Below are positions 30,880 to 39,815 of a stretch of DNA of 53,698 bases, piece by piece. How positions within the stretch are numbered: the first letter of the stretch is position 1; each line of letters opens with the position of its first letter. This DNA comes from an uncultured Bacteroidia bacterium. GTDB taxonomy: Bacteria; Bacteroidota; Bacteroidia; Bacteroidales; UBA932. Where the stretch lies: NCBI GenBank assembly GCA_902801885.1, contig CADCJX010000016.1:1-53698 (forward strand), read 5' to 3'. Under the pieces are notes generated by a model. It saw only the letters and a list, made by a program, of their open reading frames with translations, was not told the DNA's origin and searched no databases. Position numbers and translations under genes: made by a program.

Positions 30880-33800
30880 CAATCCTTACCGGACCGAGGA
30901 GACCTGAAGGAAGCAGGGGCTCTTCGGCTGTGAAGAAATCAATGGGGGTGTAGGTAATCTTTTCCCTTACCCCAGGCTGCATGTCACCAACGATCCGGTT
31001 ATGCCAGACGTTGGTGACTTCTATTTCTACCTCGTTGCGGCCTCTGCGTAGGGCTCCGGTGATCTCAACCTTGAAGGGATGGGTGAAAACTGTCCCCATC
31101 TGGGTACCGTTCACCCTTACGCTGGCGATATCCTTCACCTCGCCGAGGTCCAGGAACATCCTTCCCTTCCTGATATCCTTCTTCCTGATGGAGAATGATT
31201 TTGAATATGTTGCCTTGCCGGAGAAATACTTGATTCCGGGATCATTACTGAGTGAGAGCGATTTCAGTTCTTCGACAACTGCCGTTCCGGGAGCACCTCG
31301 ACCTTCCTGGAATGATACTTCCCATGGGCCTTCGAGGATTGCGATCGTTTCCGGTTCATTGACGGGAAGTGCCAGGCTCCCATCAGAAGTGTCTTCCGTG
31401 AACATTACGAACACGCTTTGGCAGCGGTCCAAATCAAGGCTTAAAGAGGTCCGGCCTTCTTCAATCCTGAACCCTGCGGGCTCCTCAGAACCGTCCTCGG
31501 CATGCCAGATGACAGGTTTCTTGCCCCAGACCCTGAACTTGGCCTCGATCCTGGCAGCCTCGTCCTTCAGGTTGGCAATCCAGTAGATATCTCCGTCTTC
31601 AAGCTCTCGGTGAACGAACTTGATGCCTTCCGCTCCAGAATATTCAAAGTCAGGCATTATGCCCTGGCCGGCAAGCACCTTTGCTGCAGGCACTCCGCAG
31701 GTGACATTCTTCCTGCCGCTTCCCCAGATACTCCTGACCAGTGTGTCGAATTCCTCCTGTGTGCCGGAATTTCCTGCCATGATCTCCGGCTTTGACCCGC
31801 ATATCACTATCCCTGCGTCAGAGAGTTCTTTGAGCTTCCTTAGAACATTGATTGACATGTACCTTACATTGGGGTCAAGCATCAGGACTCTGTAGCGCAT
31901 CCCTGATGGAACCGTTATCAAACCATCATCGGCCTTGGCTAGGTCAAGCAGTACGGACGGGCTGAAAAAGTCATAGTTGTAGCCAGCTGGGACCTCAGGC
32001 GAACTGTACATGAAGAGGCCGGTAGCATTATTGTCTTCCCCGTAGTAATAAGCGACGTCTGCCACGAACCGGCCTTGCTGGAGGAGGTAGCAGCTCCTGG
32101 AAAGGTAGTCCGTCCAAGTCCTTGCCTTGTCAGCCCATGTCTGGTGCCTGTTGAACCACTGGCCGTAGGGGCCGAGTCCGAGACCAGGGACCTTGTCGTC
32201 CACAGGCTGATGGACTGAAGTGTGGATCACGAAGCGGTTGAGCCCGGAAGCCATGGCTGCGTCAGCCGTGGGCTTAAGTACGGCAGGGGAGAAGACCCAG
32301 GCACCGTCCCGCGAGCCGTGGGAGGTGAAAGACTCAGCAGCCGCTATGTTCTGGCCATAGATATGGGCAACGGATGCCGATTCGCGGATGTCAGCCTCGA
32401 ACCTGCTGTTGAAAGTCTGTCCCTGATTGTACTGCATCCAGAAGGCAGACATCGGCACTTCCGCATATCTCTTGCAGTCCATTCCGTCGGTGAGGTTCGA
32501 TCTCCATGATTCGTGACTTTCTGTATAGAGCTTCATCCCGTAGGGCTTCAGCACCTCGTTCTGTAGGTCGTAATGGTATTCACTCATCATATCCCCGATC
32601 GTCCTTCTCCAGTCGAAGAGGAAACGTTCGGTCGCTGCAGTATTGTCCAGGATCATTCCTGTCAGCGCAGGAAGCCACCTGTGGAGGTCATAACCCTTCC
32701 TCTTACGGAACTCCTCGAACATGCGTCCTGTCCAAGTCTGTGATCCGGCTTCGTAGCTGTCGGTCAGCAGGTACTGGATGCCTTTCCCTCCGAGCCGGCC
32801 TCCGCTGGCTTCGCTGTAAGTTGCAAGGTATGCCTCTAGGTAGTCCCTTACGGCCTTCGGATCAAGTTTGTCGACTTCAAGTCCCGTGGCTTCAGGACTG
32901 GCGGGATGATTGGTCTTCCCAGTCAGGCTGTAGCCGAACCTGAATATCCTCCATCGGCCCTCAGGTACGTCCCAGTTCAGGACACCGCCCTTGAATCTGT
33001 CTGTCAGGTCTATCACATCTTCCAGCCTTGCCGCCACATCAGTCTCCGGCGTGGTCTCCTGTTGGAGAAGGCGGTAGAACATGTTCCCGGCCTTGTCACC
33101 GGCATCCTGTATCCTCGTGACAGTGGAAAGGATGAACTGTGAGACGCCGAAGGGGCTTTCCTGACCTTCCTCGGTATCTTGGAACCTTATCCGGAAATAT
33201 CTTGCCGTAACGGGAGAGAATGAATATGTTTTCTGCTGGGTAGCCTGGTATTCGAGTTTGGAAATGGTACGGAAGTTTATTCCGTCATCGCTGCACTGTA
33301 GTTCCCTGGTCAAGGCAGTCTCCGTCCCATTGACCTTCTTTTCTGTGACTATGACGGACCTGACCGTCTGGGGCTCATTGAAGGCGTACTGCACCCAGCT
33401 CCAGCCATCCTTCGGCTTGACGTTGATGAAATCGCCAACAGTGTCCGAGTTGAGCCGGCGTAACATTTCACTGCCGGGAAGAGACTCCACGGTACCGCTA
33501 GTCGTCACTACCGGCTCCAGTGCAGCCAGATCCAGATCCCTGTCACTTAGCCGGACGGCTACGACAGCGATGTCCTTGTAGAAACGGAGGCTGCTGAATT
33601 TTGATTCCAGCCCTTTGGGGGCCATCGGCAGGTCTTGGAACTTTCCTGTCACATTAAAGCCTTCCGGAAGGAGTATTTCTGTCGGTCTCTTGGACTGTCG
33701 AATGGACGGTACCGTCACATCAACCTGTCTCCAGACCAGTTTTTTCATCGCATTCTCTTCTATCACCCAGGGACCACCGGTTTCGCTCCAGCCAGGAGAG

Positions 33801-34159
33801 GCCGCAATCGTGACCTCCATTTCCAGGCTGTCGGAAAGGTCAAGGGCATAGTTGAAGCATTCCTTCCATTCCGGACTCATGTAGGGAATCCGTTTATCTA
33901 CGATCTGTGGGGTCTCCAATCCTGCATCGAAATTGTGGTAGCCCACGATGCCGGCTTCCTTCATCCAGAGCAGGTCCTTGCGGATCCCATCCTTGGTGAT
34001 GTTCCCGTTCATCCAATGCCACCAGACCCTTGGCCTGGCTTCCTTGGGTGGGGCTTGGAAACCTTCATGCAGCGTACTGCCGACGTTCTGAGCGAGGGAT
34101 GGACTTGAATATGCCAACGCAAGGGTAAAGGAGAGGATTGCAGGAAGCAGTGATTTCAT
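30866..34159 (-). CDS. GH106-family alpha-L-rhamnosidase-like hydrolase
   Basis: 1097 residues from ATG 34159; an upstream in-frame start at 34192 precedes the promoter and is rejected. A signal peptide ends near SLAQ. RPRVWWHWMNGNITKDGI and DLLWMKEAGIVGYHNFDAG are the hallmark start of the GH106 catalytic barrel. LTDSYEAGSQTWTG and the WRRTIGDMMSEYHYD segment follow, and the C-terminal carbohydrate-binding-like domains end with VTNVWHNRIVGDMQPG. The enzyme should remove alpha-L-rhamnose from pectic or microbial glycans in the periplasm. It converges on the GH127-DUF362 pair, and all three may serve one arabinose- and rhamnose-containing glycan. Confidence 0.88.
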   Translation of the reverse strand: MKSLLPAILSFTLALAYSSPSLAQNVGSTLHEGFQAPPKEARPRVWWHWMNGNITKDGIRKDLLWMKEAGIVGYHNFDAGLETPQIVDKRIPYMSPEWKECFNYALDLSDSLEMEVTIAASPGWSETGGPWVIEENAMKKLVWRQVDVTVPSIRQSKRPTEILLPEGFNVTGKFQDLPMAPKGLESKFSSLRFYKDIAVVAVRLSDRDLDLAALEPVVTTSGTVESLPGSEMLRRLNSDTVGDFINVKPKDGWSWVQYAFNEPQTVRSVIVTEKKVNGTETALTRELQCSDDGINFRTISKLEYQATQQKTYSFSPVTARYFRIRFQDTEEGQESPFGVSQFILSTVTRIQDAGDKAGNMFYRLLQQETTPETDVAARLEDVIDLTDRFKGGVLNWDVPEGRWRIFRFGYSLTGKTNHPASPEATGLEVDKLDPKAVRDYLEAYLATYSEASGGRLGGKGIQYLLTDSYEAGSQTWTGRMFEEFRKRKGYDLHRWLPALTGMILDNTAATERFLFDWRRTIGDMMSEYHYDLQNEVLKPYGMKLYTESHESWRSNLTDGMDCKRYAEVPMSAFWMQYNQGQTFNSRFEADIRESASVAHIYGQNIAAAESFTSHGSRDGAWVFSPAVLKPTADAAMASGLNRFVIHTSVHQPVDDKVPGLGLGPYGQWFNRHQTWADKARTWTDYLSRSCYLLQQGRFVADVAYYYGEDNNATGLFMYSSPEVPAGYNYDFFSPSVLLDLAKADDGLITVPSGMRYRVLMLDPNVRYMSINVLRKLKELSDAGIVICGSKPEIMAGNSGTQEEFDTLVRSIWGSGRKNVTCGVPAAKVLAGQGIMPDFEYSGAEGIKFVHRELEDGDIYWIANLKDEAARIEAKFRVWGKKPVIWHAEDGSEEPAGFRIEEGRTSLSLDLDRCQSVFVMFTEDTSDGSLALPVNEPETIAILEGPWEVSFQEGRGAPGTAVVEELKSLSLSNDPGIKYFSGKATYSKSFSIRKKDIRKGRMFLDLGEVKDIASVRVNGTQMGTVFTHPFKVEITGALRRGRNEVEIEVTNVWHNRIVGDMQPGVREKITYTPIDFFTAEEPLLPSGLLGPVRIVSLQ

Positions 34160-34179
34160 GAGTGGAGTTTTGATGTACA

Positions 34180-34187
34180 CAAAATTA
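34180..34187 (-). promoter_or_regulatory. -7 promoter element of the GH106 gene
   Basis: Minus-strand TAATTTTG matches TAnnTTTG exactly, with about 17 nt from the predicted transcription start to the ATG at 34159. It lies back to back with the ridA promoter, 20 nt away. Confidence 0.6.
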
Positions 34188-34207
34188 AGCATTATTTAAA
34201 AAATCTG

Positions 34208-34215
34208 TAAATTTG
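34208..34215 (+). promoter_or_regulatory. -7 promoter element of ridA
   Basis: TAAATTTG is an exact match 22 nt before the ATG at 34238. It probably drives the ridA-ABC exporter operon. Confidence 0.6.
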
Positions 34216-34237
34216 TACAGAACAACTTAAAGAGACG

Positions 34238-34615
34238 ATGAAACAGATCATTACACCTAATGCACCGGCCGCCATAGGGCCGTATAGCCAGGCCATCGAG
34301 CACGGCGGATTCATATTCGTATCAGGTCAGCTTCCTATCGATCCTGCCACCGGCAGTTTTCCCGAAGGGGGAGTGGAGGCCCAGACCAGGCAGTCCCTGT
34401 CAAATCTCAAGGCTATCCTGGAAGAGGCAGGATCCGGCCTCGACAGGGTCGTGAAGACCACCGTCTTCCTTGCTGACATGGGTGATTTCGGTGCAATGAA
34501 CGGGGTCTACTCGGAGTTTTTCTCAGTCCCTTATCCGGCCCGTTGCGCCTTTGCCGTCAAGACCCTTCCCAAGGGGGCTCTTGTCGAGATAGAATGCATT
34601 GCAACCAATGGTTAG
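34238..34615 (+). CDS. ridA: Reactive intermediate deaminase RidA
   Basis: 125 residues, the usual RidA length. IGPYSQAIEHGGFIFVSGQLPIDPATG is the family N-terminal block, and YPARCAFAVKTLPKGALVEIECIA contains the conserved Arg and Glu that handle the enamine/imine substrate. It hydrolyses 2-aminoacrylate and similar reactive products of PLP enzymes in the cytoplasm. Its last 8 nt overlap the start of the ABC exporter gene (ATG 34608), so the three genes are likely co-translated, an uncommon pairing. Confidence 0.95.
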   Translation: MKQIITPNAPAAIGPYSQAIEHGGFIFVSGQLPIDPATGSFPEGGVEAQTRQSLSNLKAILEEAGSGLDRVVKTTVFLADMGDFGAMNGVYSEFFSVPYPARCAFAVKTLPKGALVEIECIATNG

Positions 34616-36359
34616 GACCCTTCTCAAGCAGGTCAAGCAGTACAAGACAGCAGCCCTGCTGACCCCGGTCTGGACAACAGCCGAGGTCATCATGGGCGTG
34701 CTGATTCCGTATGTGACAGCTTCGCTCATCGATAAAGGTATCAACGCCGGAAACATGTCAGAAGTCTTCCGGTATGGAGGCATTATGCTCTTGATGGCCT
34801 TTTTCAGTACGCTTTTCGGCATTCTGTCGGCCCGCTTCGGAGCATATTCATCAACCGGCCTTGCCGCCAACCTTCGCGAGGCCATGTACAGGAACATCCA
34901 GAGGTTCTCCTTCTCGGACATAGACAAGTACTCTACAGCCGGCCTTGTCACGAGGATGACGACTGATGTAAGCAACATCCAGGGAGCGTTCCAGATGCTC
35001 CTGAGAATCAGCTTCAGGGCTCCGCTGAACTTGATATTCAGCCTTTTCATGTGCTTCTTCATCAATCCTAAACTTAGCCTGGTCTTCCTGATCGCCATGC
35101 TCATCTTGAGTGCATGCCTGTTTTTCCTGATCCGCAGGGCAGCCAGGCTTTTCGTGCAGATCTTCGAGAAGTACGACAAGCTCAACGGTGTCATCCAGGA
35201 GAATGTCTCAGGTATCAGGGTGGTCAAGGCCTTTGTACGCGAGGAGCATGAATTGAGCAAGTTCGATAAGGCCGCTCTCTCACTCTACAACCTTAACGTC
35301 AAGGCTGAAAGCCTTATGGCACTGAACCATCCCGTGATGAACCTGGTAGTGTACGGGAGTATCATATCGCTCTCGTGGTTCGGAGCTCATTTTATTGTAG
35401 GAGGCTCACTTACGACCGGCCAATTGACTTCTCTCTTTACGTATATCATGACAGTTATGTCATCTCTCATGATGCTGTCCATGATCTTCGTGCAGTTGAC
35501 CCAGAGCGCAGCTAGCGGCAAGAGGATAGCCGATGTGATCGACGAAGAACCTGATATGTTCGATCCTGATGAACCTCTGAAAGTAGTGAAAGATGGAAGC
35601 ATCGATTTCGAGAATGTCTCCTTCGCTTATAGTAAAGGTGGAGATTATGCTTTGGAAGGTGTTAATATTCATATAAATTCAGGTGAAACTATTGGTCTGA
35701 TAGGAGGTACTGGAAGCGGTAAGTCCAGCCTTGTTTTCCTGATCCCACGTCTTTACGACGCTTCCGAGGGAACGGTCAAAGTAGGTGGTATCGATGTTCG
35801 CAAGTATGGTATGGAAGCTTTGCGTGGACAGGTTGCCATGGTACTTCAGAAGAGCACACTGTTTTCAGGAACCATACTGGAAAACCTGAGGTGGGGGCGG
35901 GAAGATGCCACAGATGAGGAATGTATCGAGGCCTGTCGCCAGGCATGCGCCGATGAATTCATCGAGCAGATGCCTGATGGGTACAACACCTATATTGAGC
36001 AGGGCGGAACCAATGTTTCCGGTGGTCAGCGCCAGAGGATCTGCATAGCCAGGGCTCTATTGAAGAAACCCAAGGTGCTGATCCTGGATGATTCCACTTC
36101 AGCTGTCGACACGGCCACAGACTCTCACATCAGGCAGGCGATATCTTCCCGTGTCGAAGGCCTGACGAAGATTATCATCTCCCAGAGGATCCTCAGCATC
36201 AAGGATGCTGACAGGATAATCGTAATGGATGACGGAAAGGTCGTGGCTTTTGATTCGCACGAGAACCTCCTTGAGTCATGCTCTATCTATAAGGACATCT
36301 ATGAGATGCAGACTTCGGGCGCCGAAGCCGATTTTGACAAAAAGGAGGTGGCAGCATGA
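34608..36359 (+). CDS. ABC exporter half-transporter, degenerate ATP site
   Basis: 583 residues from ATG 34608 (a TTG at 34599 is a weaker start). An N-terminal six-helix exporter domain (about 1-320) is followed by a nucleotide-binding domain with Walker A GGTGSGKSS, signature VSGGQRQRICIARALL and Walker B VLILDDSTSA. The catalytic Glu after Walker B is Asp, and the H-loop His is Gln (IISQRILS). These are the marks of the degenerate subunit of heterodimeric exporters of the BmrCD/TM287-288 type. Its partner is the next gene, which overlaps by 4 nt. Substrates may be drugs, lipids or peptides; no clue is present. Its site is completed by the LSQGE signature of the partner. Confidence 0.9.
   Translation: MVRTLLKQVKQYKTAALLTPVWTTAEVIMGVLIPYVTASLIDKGINAGNMSEVFRYGGIMLLMAFFSTLFGILSARFGAYSSTGLAANLREAMYRNIQRFSFSDIDKYSTAGLVTRMTTDVSNIQGAFQMLLRISFRAPLNLIFSLFMCFFINPKLSLVFLIAMLILSACLFFLIRRAARLFVQIFEKYDKLNGVIQENVSGIRVVKAFVREEHELSKFDKAALSLYNLNVKAESLMALNHPVMNLVVYGSIISLSWFGAHFIVGGSLTTGQLTSLFTYIMTVMSSLMMLSMIFVQLTQSAASGKRIADVIDEEPDMFDPDEPLKVVKDGSIDFENVSFAYSKGGDYALEGVNIHINSGETIGLIGGTGSGKSSLVFLIPRLYDASEGTVKVGGIDVRKYGMEALRGQVAMVLQKSTLFSGTILENLRWGREDATDEECIEACRQACADEFIEQMPDGYNTYIEQGGTNVSGGQRQRICIARALLKKPKVLILDDSTSAVDTATDSHIRQAISSRVEGLTKIIISQRILSIKDADRIIVMDDGKVVAFDSHENLLESCSIYKDIYEMQTSGAEADFDKKEVAA
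36342..36349 (+). promoter_or_regulatory. Strong Shine-Dalgarno before the second ABC subunit
   Basis: AAGGAGGT lies 6 nt before the ATG at 36356, inside the end of the first subunit gene. Near-perfect Shine-Dalgarno sequences are rare in this window, as expected for Bacteroidota, so this one may be chance from the Lys-Glu-Val codons or may support internal initiation. Confidence 0.4.
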
Positions 36360-38410
36360 GCGCGCAGCAGAGAATGGGCGGCAGGCCCCGCGGTGGAGTC
36401 CGCGAACCTCACATGTCAAGGGAAGAACTCAAGTCGAGTCTCGGCAAGGGTTCTACCGTTTGGCGCCTTTTCAGTTTCATATTCAAGAATTATAAGATAA
36501 GGATAGGAATAGTCCTGGTGTGCATCGTGGTTTCAGCCCTGGCTACCCTGGCTTCTTCGCTCTTCACCAAGACCCTGATCGACGATTACATCACCCCTAT
36601 GCTTTCCATGGCGGCGCCGGATTATTCTCCTCTGGCTGTCGCCCTGTTCAAGTTGGGAGCAGTGCTGCTCGTCGGAGTCGTGGCTTCATATTCCTACCAC
36701 CTGATCATGATCTTCGTCGGGCAGGGGACGATGCTTCGATTGAGGGAGAACCTGTTCTCCCACATGGAGGACCTTCCTCTTTCGTATTTCGACTCGAATT
36801 CCCACGGAGACATAATGTCGGTCTACACGAATGACGTTGACACCCTGCGCCAGGTAATAGGAAGTACCCTTCCAAATCTCTTCCAGTCGCTTATTACCCT
36901 GATCTCTACCTTTGTCTCCATGATAGTCCTGTCAGTTCCGCTGACCCTTGTGTCAATCCTCATGGCAGTCCTAACTGTGAGAGTAACTACAGCCTTGGGA
37001 AAAATCTCGAAAGGCTATTTCGTGGAAAGGCAGAAGAACCTGGGCAAGGTCAACGGTTTTATCGAAGAAATGGTTTCCGGCCAGAGGGTGGTGAAGGTCT
37101 ACTGCCATGAGAAAAAGGCTGTGGAGGATTTCACCGTCCTGAACGAGCAACTCCGCTCCAGTGCCTACAATGCCAACAAGGTAGGAAGCATGGTGATGCC
37201 TATCAACGGCAACATCGGCAATCTTGGTTACGTCCTTACTGCTGTGGTCGGTGCAACGATCGCCCTCGGCGGTTTCACAGCCTGGTACCTTTGCGGAATC
37301 GGCGGTGCGACCCTGACATTGGGAACTCTCGTTGCCTTCCTTTCGTTGCAGAAGAATTTCACCAGGCCAATCTCGAGCATCTCCAATGAGATCAACTCGA
37401 TTGCCATGGCTTCTGCCGGTACAGACCGTGTCTATGGACTGCTCGATGAGCCCAAAGAGGTCGATAACGGAAATGTTACACTTGTTAACACAAGTGTTTC
37501 CGAGTCTGGTGATGTTGAAGTTAGCGAAAAGCGTACCGGCTCATGGGCTTGGTCCTCGCCATATATAGTGCCTTCGGAGCCAAGCGACTCAGGGAGTCTG
37601 AGGGGAACGCCCCTCAGTCCCCCTCGGGGGTGCAGGGGGGTGGATGGCTATGAAGCCTCGGAGAGGCTTGTGCCTCTCCGTGGCCAGGTCAGCCTCCAGG
37701 ATGTGGATTTCGGCTATGTTGAAGGGAAGCAAGTACTGTTCGACATCAGCCTGACTGCCTACCCCGGACAGAAAATCGCCTTCGTCGGAGGCACCGGTGC
37801 CGGCAAGACCACGATCACCAACCTGATCAACCGTTTCTACGAAATCCAGGAAGGAACCATCACCTACGATGGCTTTGATGTTCGAACCATCGAAAAGGAC
37901 TCCTTGAGACGAAGCCTCGGTATGGTCCTTCAGGAGACTCATCTCTTCTCCGCTTCCGTGCTTGACAACATCCGCTACGGACGCCTCGATGCGACAGATG
38001 AAGAGTGCAAGGAGGCAGCCAGGCTGGTTTATGCCGACTCTTTCATCCGCCGTCTGCCCCAAGGCTATGACACCGTCCTGGCGGCCGACGGAGGAAACCT
38101 GTCCCAAGGAGAGCGCCAGCTTCTGGCTATTGCACGGGCGGCAGTTGCCAATCCTCCTGTACTGATACTGGATGAGGCAACCTCATCGATTGACACCAGG
38201 ACCGAGAAACTGATCCAGAAAGGCATGGATTCCCTTATGAAGGGCCGCACGACTTTCGTGATCGCCCACAGGCTCTCGACTGTCCAGAACGCCAACTACA
38301 TCATGGTGCTGGACCATGGCCGGATCATCGAGCGTGGCAGGCATGACGAACTCCTCGACCTCAAAGGCAAGTACTACGAGCTCTACACCGGTAACCAGAT
38401 CACACAGTAG
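36356..38410 (+). CDS. ABC exporter half-transporter, catalytic subunit with insertion
   Basis: 684 residues, some 70 longer than usual for a half-exporter. Six-helix membrane domain (about 40-350), then NBD with Walker A GGTGAGKTT, signature LSQGERQLLAIARAA, Walker B VLILDEATSS with the catalytic Glu, and H-loop IAHRLS, all canonical except the Q in the signature. It forms a heterodimer with the preceding subunit and supplies the working ATPase site. The extra length lies between the membrane domain and the first NBD strand (about residues 375-443): SVSESGDVEVSEKRTG, then PSEPSDSGSLRGTPLSPP, then GYEASERLVPLRG. The DNA there is a chain of perfect hairpins and matches a repeat at 19561-19872. 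The frame is kept, so the gene is probably still functional. Confidence 0.88.
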   Translation: MSAQQRMGGRPRGGVREPHMSREELKSSLGKGSTVWRLFSFIFKNYKIRIGIVLVCIVVSALATLASSLFTKTLIDDYITPMLSMAAPDYSPLAVALFKLGAVLLVGVVASYSYHLIMIFVGQGTMLRLRENLFSHMEDLPLSYFDSNSHGDIMSVYTNDVDTLRQVIGSTLPNLFQSLITLISTFVSMIVLSVPLTLVSILMAVLTVRVTTALGKISKGYFVERQKNLGKVNGFIEEMVSGQRVVKVYCHEKKAVEDFTVLNEQLRSSAYNANKVGSMVMPINGNIGNLGYVLTAVVGATIALGGFTAWYLCGIGGATLTLGTLVAFLSLQKNFTRPISSISNEINSIAMASAGTDRVYGLLDEPKEVDNGNVTLVNTSVSESGDVEVSEKRTGSWAWSSPYIVPSEPSDSGSLRGTPLSPPRGCRGVDGYEASERLVPLRGQVSLQDVDFGYVEGKQVLFDISLTAYPGQKIAFVGGTGAGKTTITNLINRFYEIQEGTITYDGFDVRTIEKDSLRRSLGMVLQETHLFSASVLDNIRYGRLDATDEECKEAARLVYADSFIRRLPQGYDTVLAADGGNLSQGERQLLAIARAAVANPPVLILDEATSSIDTRTEKLIQKGMDSLMKGRTTFVIAHRLSTVQNANYIMVLDHGRIIERGRHDELLDLKGKYYELYTGNQITQ
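37478..37680. repeat. In-frame repeat insertion in the ABC exporter gene
   Basis: Three perfect hairpins lie in order: ACACTTGT-TAAC-ACAAGTGT (37478-37497), CTGAGGGG-AACG-CCCCTCAG (37598-37617), and CGGAGAGGC-TTGT-GCCTCTCCG (37659-37680). The part from 37574 to 37646 matches both ends of the intergenic repeat at 19561-19872. The whole stretch replaces the usual short linker just before the nucleotide-binding domain and keeps the reading frame open. Confidence 0.7.
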
Positions 38411-38415
38411 GGCAA

Positions 38416-38439
38416 ACCACATAAACGTGTGGTGTTTTT
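38416..38439 (+). terminator. Terminator after the ABC exporter operon
   Basis: ACCACA (38416-38421) and TGTGGT (38428-38433) form a short stem with a 6-nt loop, followed by G and five T. It lies 6 nt after the stop codon of the second ABC subunit. Confidence 0.7.
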
Positions 38440-38478
38440 GACCGGGATATGCCCTTTCTTTGCCTAAAACTGAATAGT

Positions 38479-39783
38479 ATGAAAAAGATAGCTATCCTCG
38501 TGTCTGCCCTCGTCCTTGCCAGTGGCTTGGCGTCGGCTCAAGGTACATTGTCCCGCCTGAAGGAACGCGCCAAGAACGCGGTCGAGAACAACATCGGCAA
38601 CAAGATCGAGAAAGGAATCAACGACGCACTCGACGGAAAGAAGAAGGACAAAGACAATTCCGGAAAGAATGCCGGTGAAGGAGCGGTCAGCGGCGACGAA
38701 ATCGCGAACGCTGATGCTCAGAACCAGAAGAACGACTTCGTCCGCGGAGGCGAGATCCTCTTCGTAGATAGTTTCGATGGTGAGCAAATGGGAGAATTCC
38801 CCTCCAAGTGGGATCTCAATGAGGGCGGAGCTGAAGTCGCTTCCATCGACGGCAAGAAGTATCTGAGCTTTACTGATGATTACAACTTTGTGGCTCCATT
38901 GATGACGAATATGGAATCATATCTGCCTGACGTGTTTACACTCGAGTGGGATATGTTCTGCAGCAAGGGCGGAGAATTCGGCGGTTCTGAACTTGAAGTG
39001 ATTTTCATGAAACAAGGATCCTGGAATGACCGGGCAGGCAGTGTCAGCTTTACCTACAGGTCGGATAATCCTGATGCCTATGGAAGCTATAGGTTCGAGA
39101 AAGCCAATGGGGCCAACGGCGAAGCAAATGGCGGTTTCGAATGGAATCAAATTAAAAAGTTCGTCAAGATCGGCCAGTGGAATCACTTTGCAGTGTCTTT
39201 TAACCAACGTGCGTTCAAATACTACATAAATGGTAACCGTGTCATCAATCTGCCGAATGCAAAAGCTCCTGAGCGTTTATTGATTTGGTGCGGTGGCAAC
39301 TATAAGTACAAGGGCATCACCAATGTCGTACTCGCCGCCGGTGCCAAGGACCTGTATGAGAGACAGGCTACGTACCTCTCTGAAGAAGTGAAGTCGGCCC
39401 CTTCCGCATCTGAGGTTTCTGCCGTCGAGAAGGCCATAGCCGAGACGGGTAAGTTCGTGACGAACAACATCCTCTTCGACACGGGGAAGGCAACGCTGAA
39501 GCAGGAGTCGATGATCGAGATCATGCGGGTAGCCCAGTACATGAAGAACAATCCCACAGCCCGCTTCGAGGTGCAGGGACACACCGACAACCAGGGCTCC
39601 GACAAGATCAACGACCCTCTCAGCCAGCAGCGTGCCGAGGCTATCGTCAAGGCACTCGAGGGCCTGGGAGTTGACGGCTTCAATCTAAAGGCTGTGGGCA
39701 AGGGATCCCATGAGCCTGTGGCCGACAATGGAACCGAAGAAGGCCGGGCAAAGAACCGCAGGGTTGAGTTCATAAAGAAATAG
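38479..39783 (+). CDS. OmpA-family envelope protein with lectin-like middle domain
   Basis: 434 residues from ATG 38479. Signal peptide (ending LASAQ), then a lysine/glutamate-rich helical stretch (about 20-75, charged, possibly coiled-coil), a beta-sandwich middle domain (about 95-300; LFVDSFDGEQMGEFPSKWD and QWNHFAVSFNQRAFKYYINGNRV look like a laminin-G/concanavalin-type fold), and a C-terminal OmpA peptidoglycan-binding domain. The last has ILFDTGKATL, EVQGHTDNQGSD, LSQQRAEAIVKAL and NRRVEFIKK. It likely sits in the periplasm or outer membrane and bridges to peptidoglycan. The middle domain may bind a glycan or protein. It is a single gene between a terminator and the TPR-LuxR gene. Confidence 0.87.
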   Translation: MKKIAILVSALVLASGLASAQGTLSRLKERAKNAVENNIGNKIEKGINDALDGKKKDKDNSGKNAGEGAVSGDEIANADAQNQKNDFVRGGEILFVDSFDGEQMGEFPSKWDLNEGGAEVASIDGKKYLSFTDDYNFVAPLMTNMESYLPDVFTLEWDMFCSKGGEFGGSELEVIFMKQGSWNDRAGSVSFTYRSDNPDAYGSYRFEKANGANGEANGGFEWNQIKKFVKIGQWNHFAVSFNQRAFKYYINGNRVINLPNAKAPERLLIWCGGNYKYKGITNVVLAAGAKDLYERQATYLSEEVKSAPSASEVSAVEKAIAETGKFVTNNILFDTGKATLKQESMIEIMRVAQYMKNNPTARFEVQGHTDNQGSDKINDPLSQQRAEAIVKALEGLGVDGFNLKAVGKGSHEPVADNGTEEGRAKNRRVEFIKK

Positions 39784-39794
39784 CCCTTTCAGAA

Positions 39795-39815
39795 TAATTG
39801 CTAATTTTGCAATTA
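39795..39815 (+). promoter_or_regulatory. Promoter of the TPR-LuxR gene inside a perfect palindrome
   Basis: The -7 element TAATTTTG (39802-39809) sits in the centre of a 7-bp perfect inverted repeat: TAATTGC at 39795-39801 and GCAATTA at 39809-39815. The last base is the A of the start codon. Five nt lie between the -7 element and the ATG, so the mRNA should have almost no leader. The palindrome is well placed to be an autoregulatory operator, which is inference. Confidence 0.5.

Noticed and set aside
34159-34237. Operator search between the GH106 gene and ridA
   Set aside because: Only the two -7 elements stand out; no palindrome longer than expected by chance was seen.
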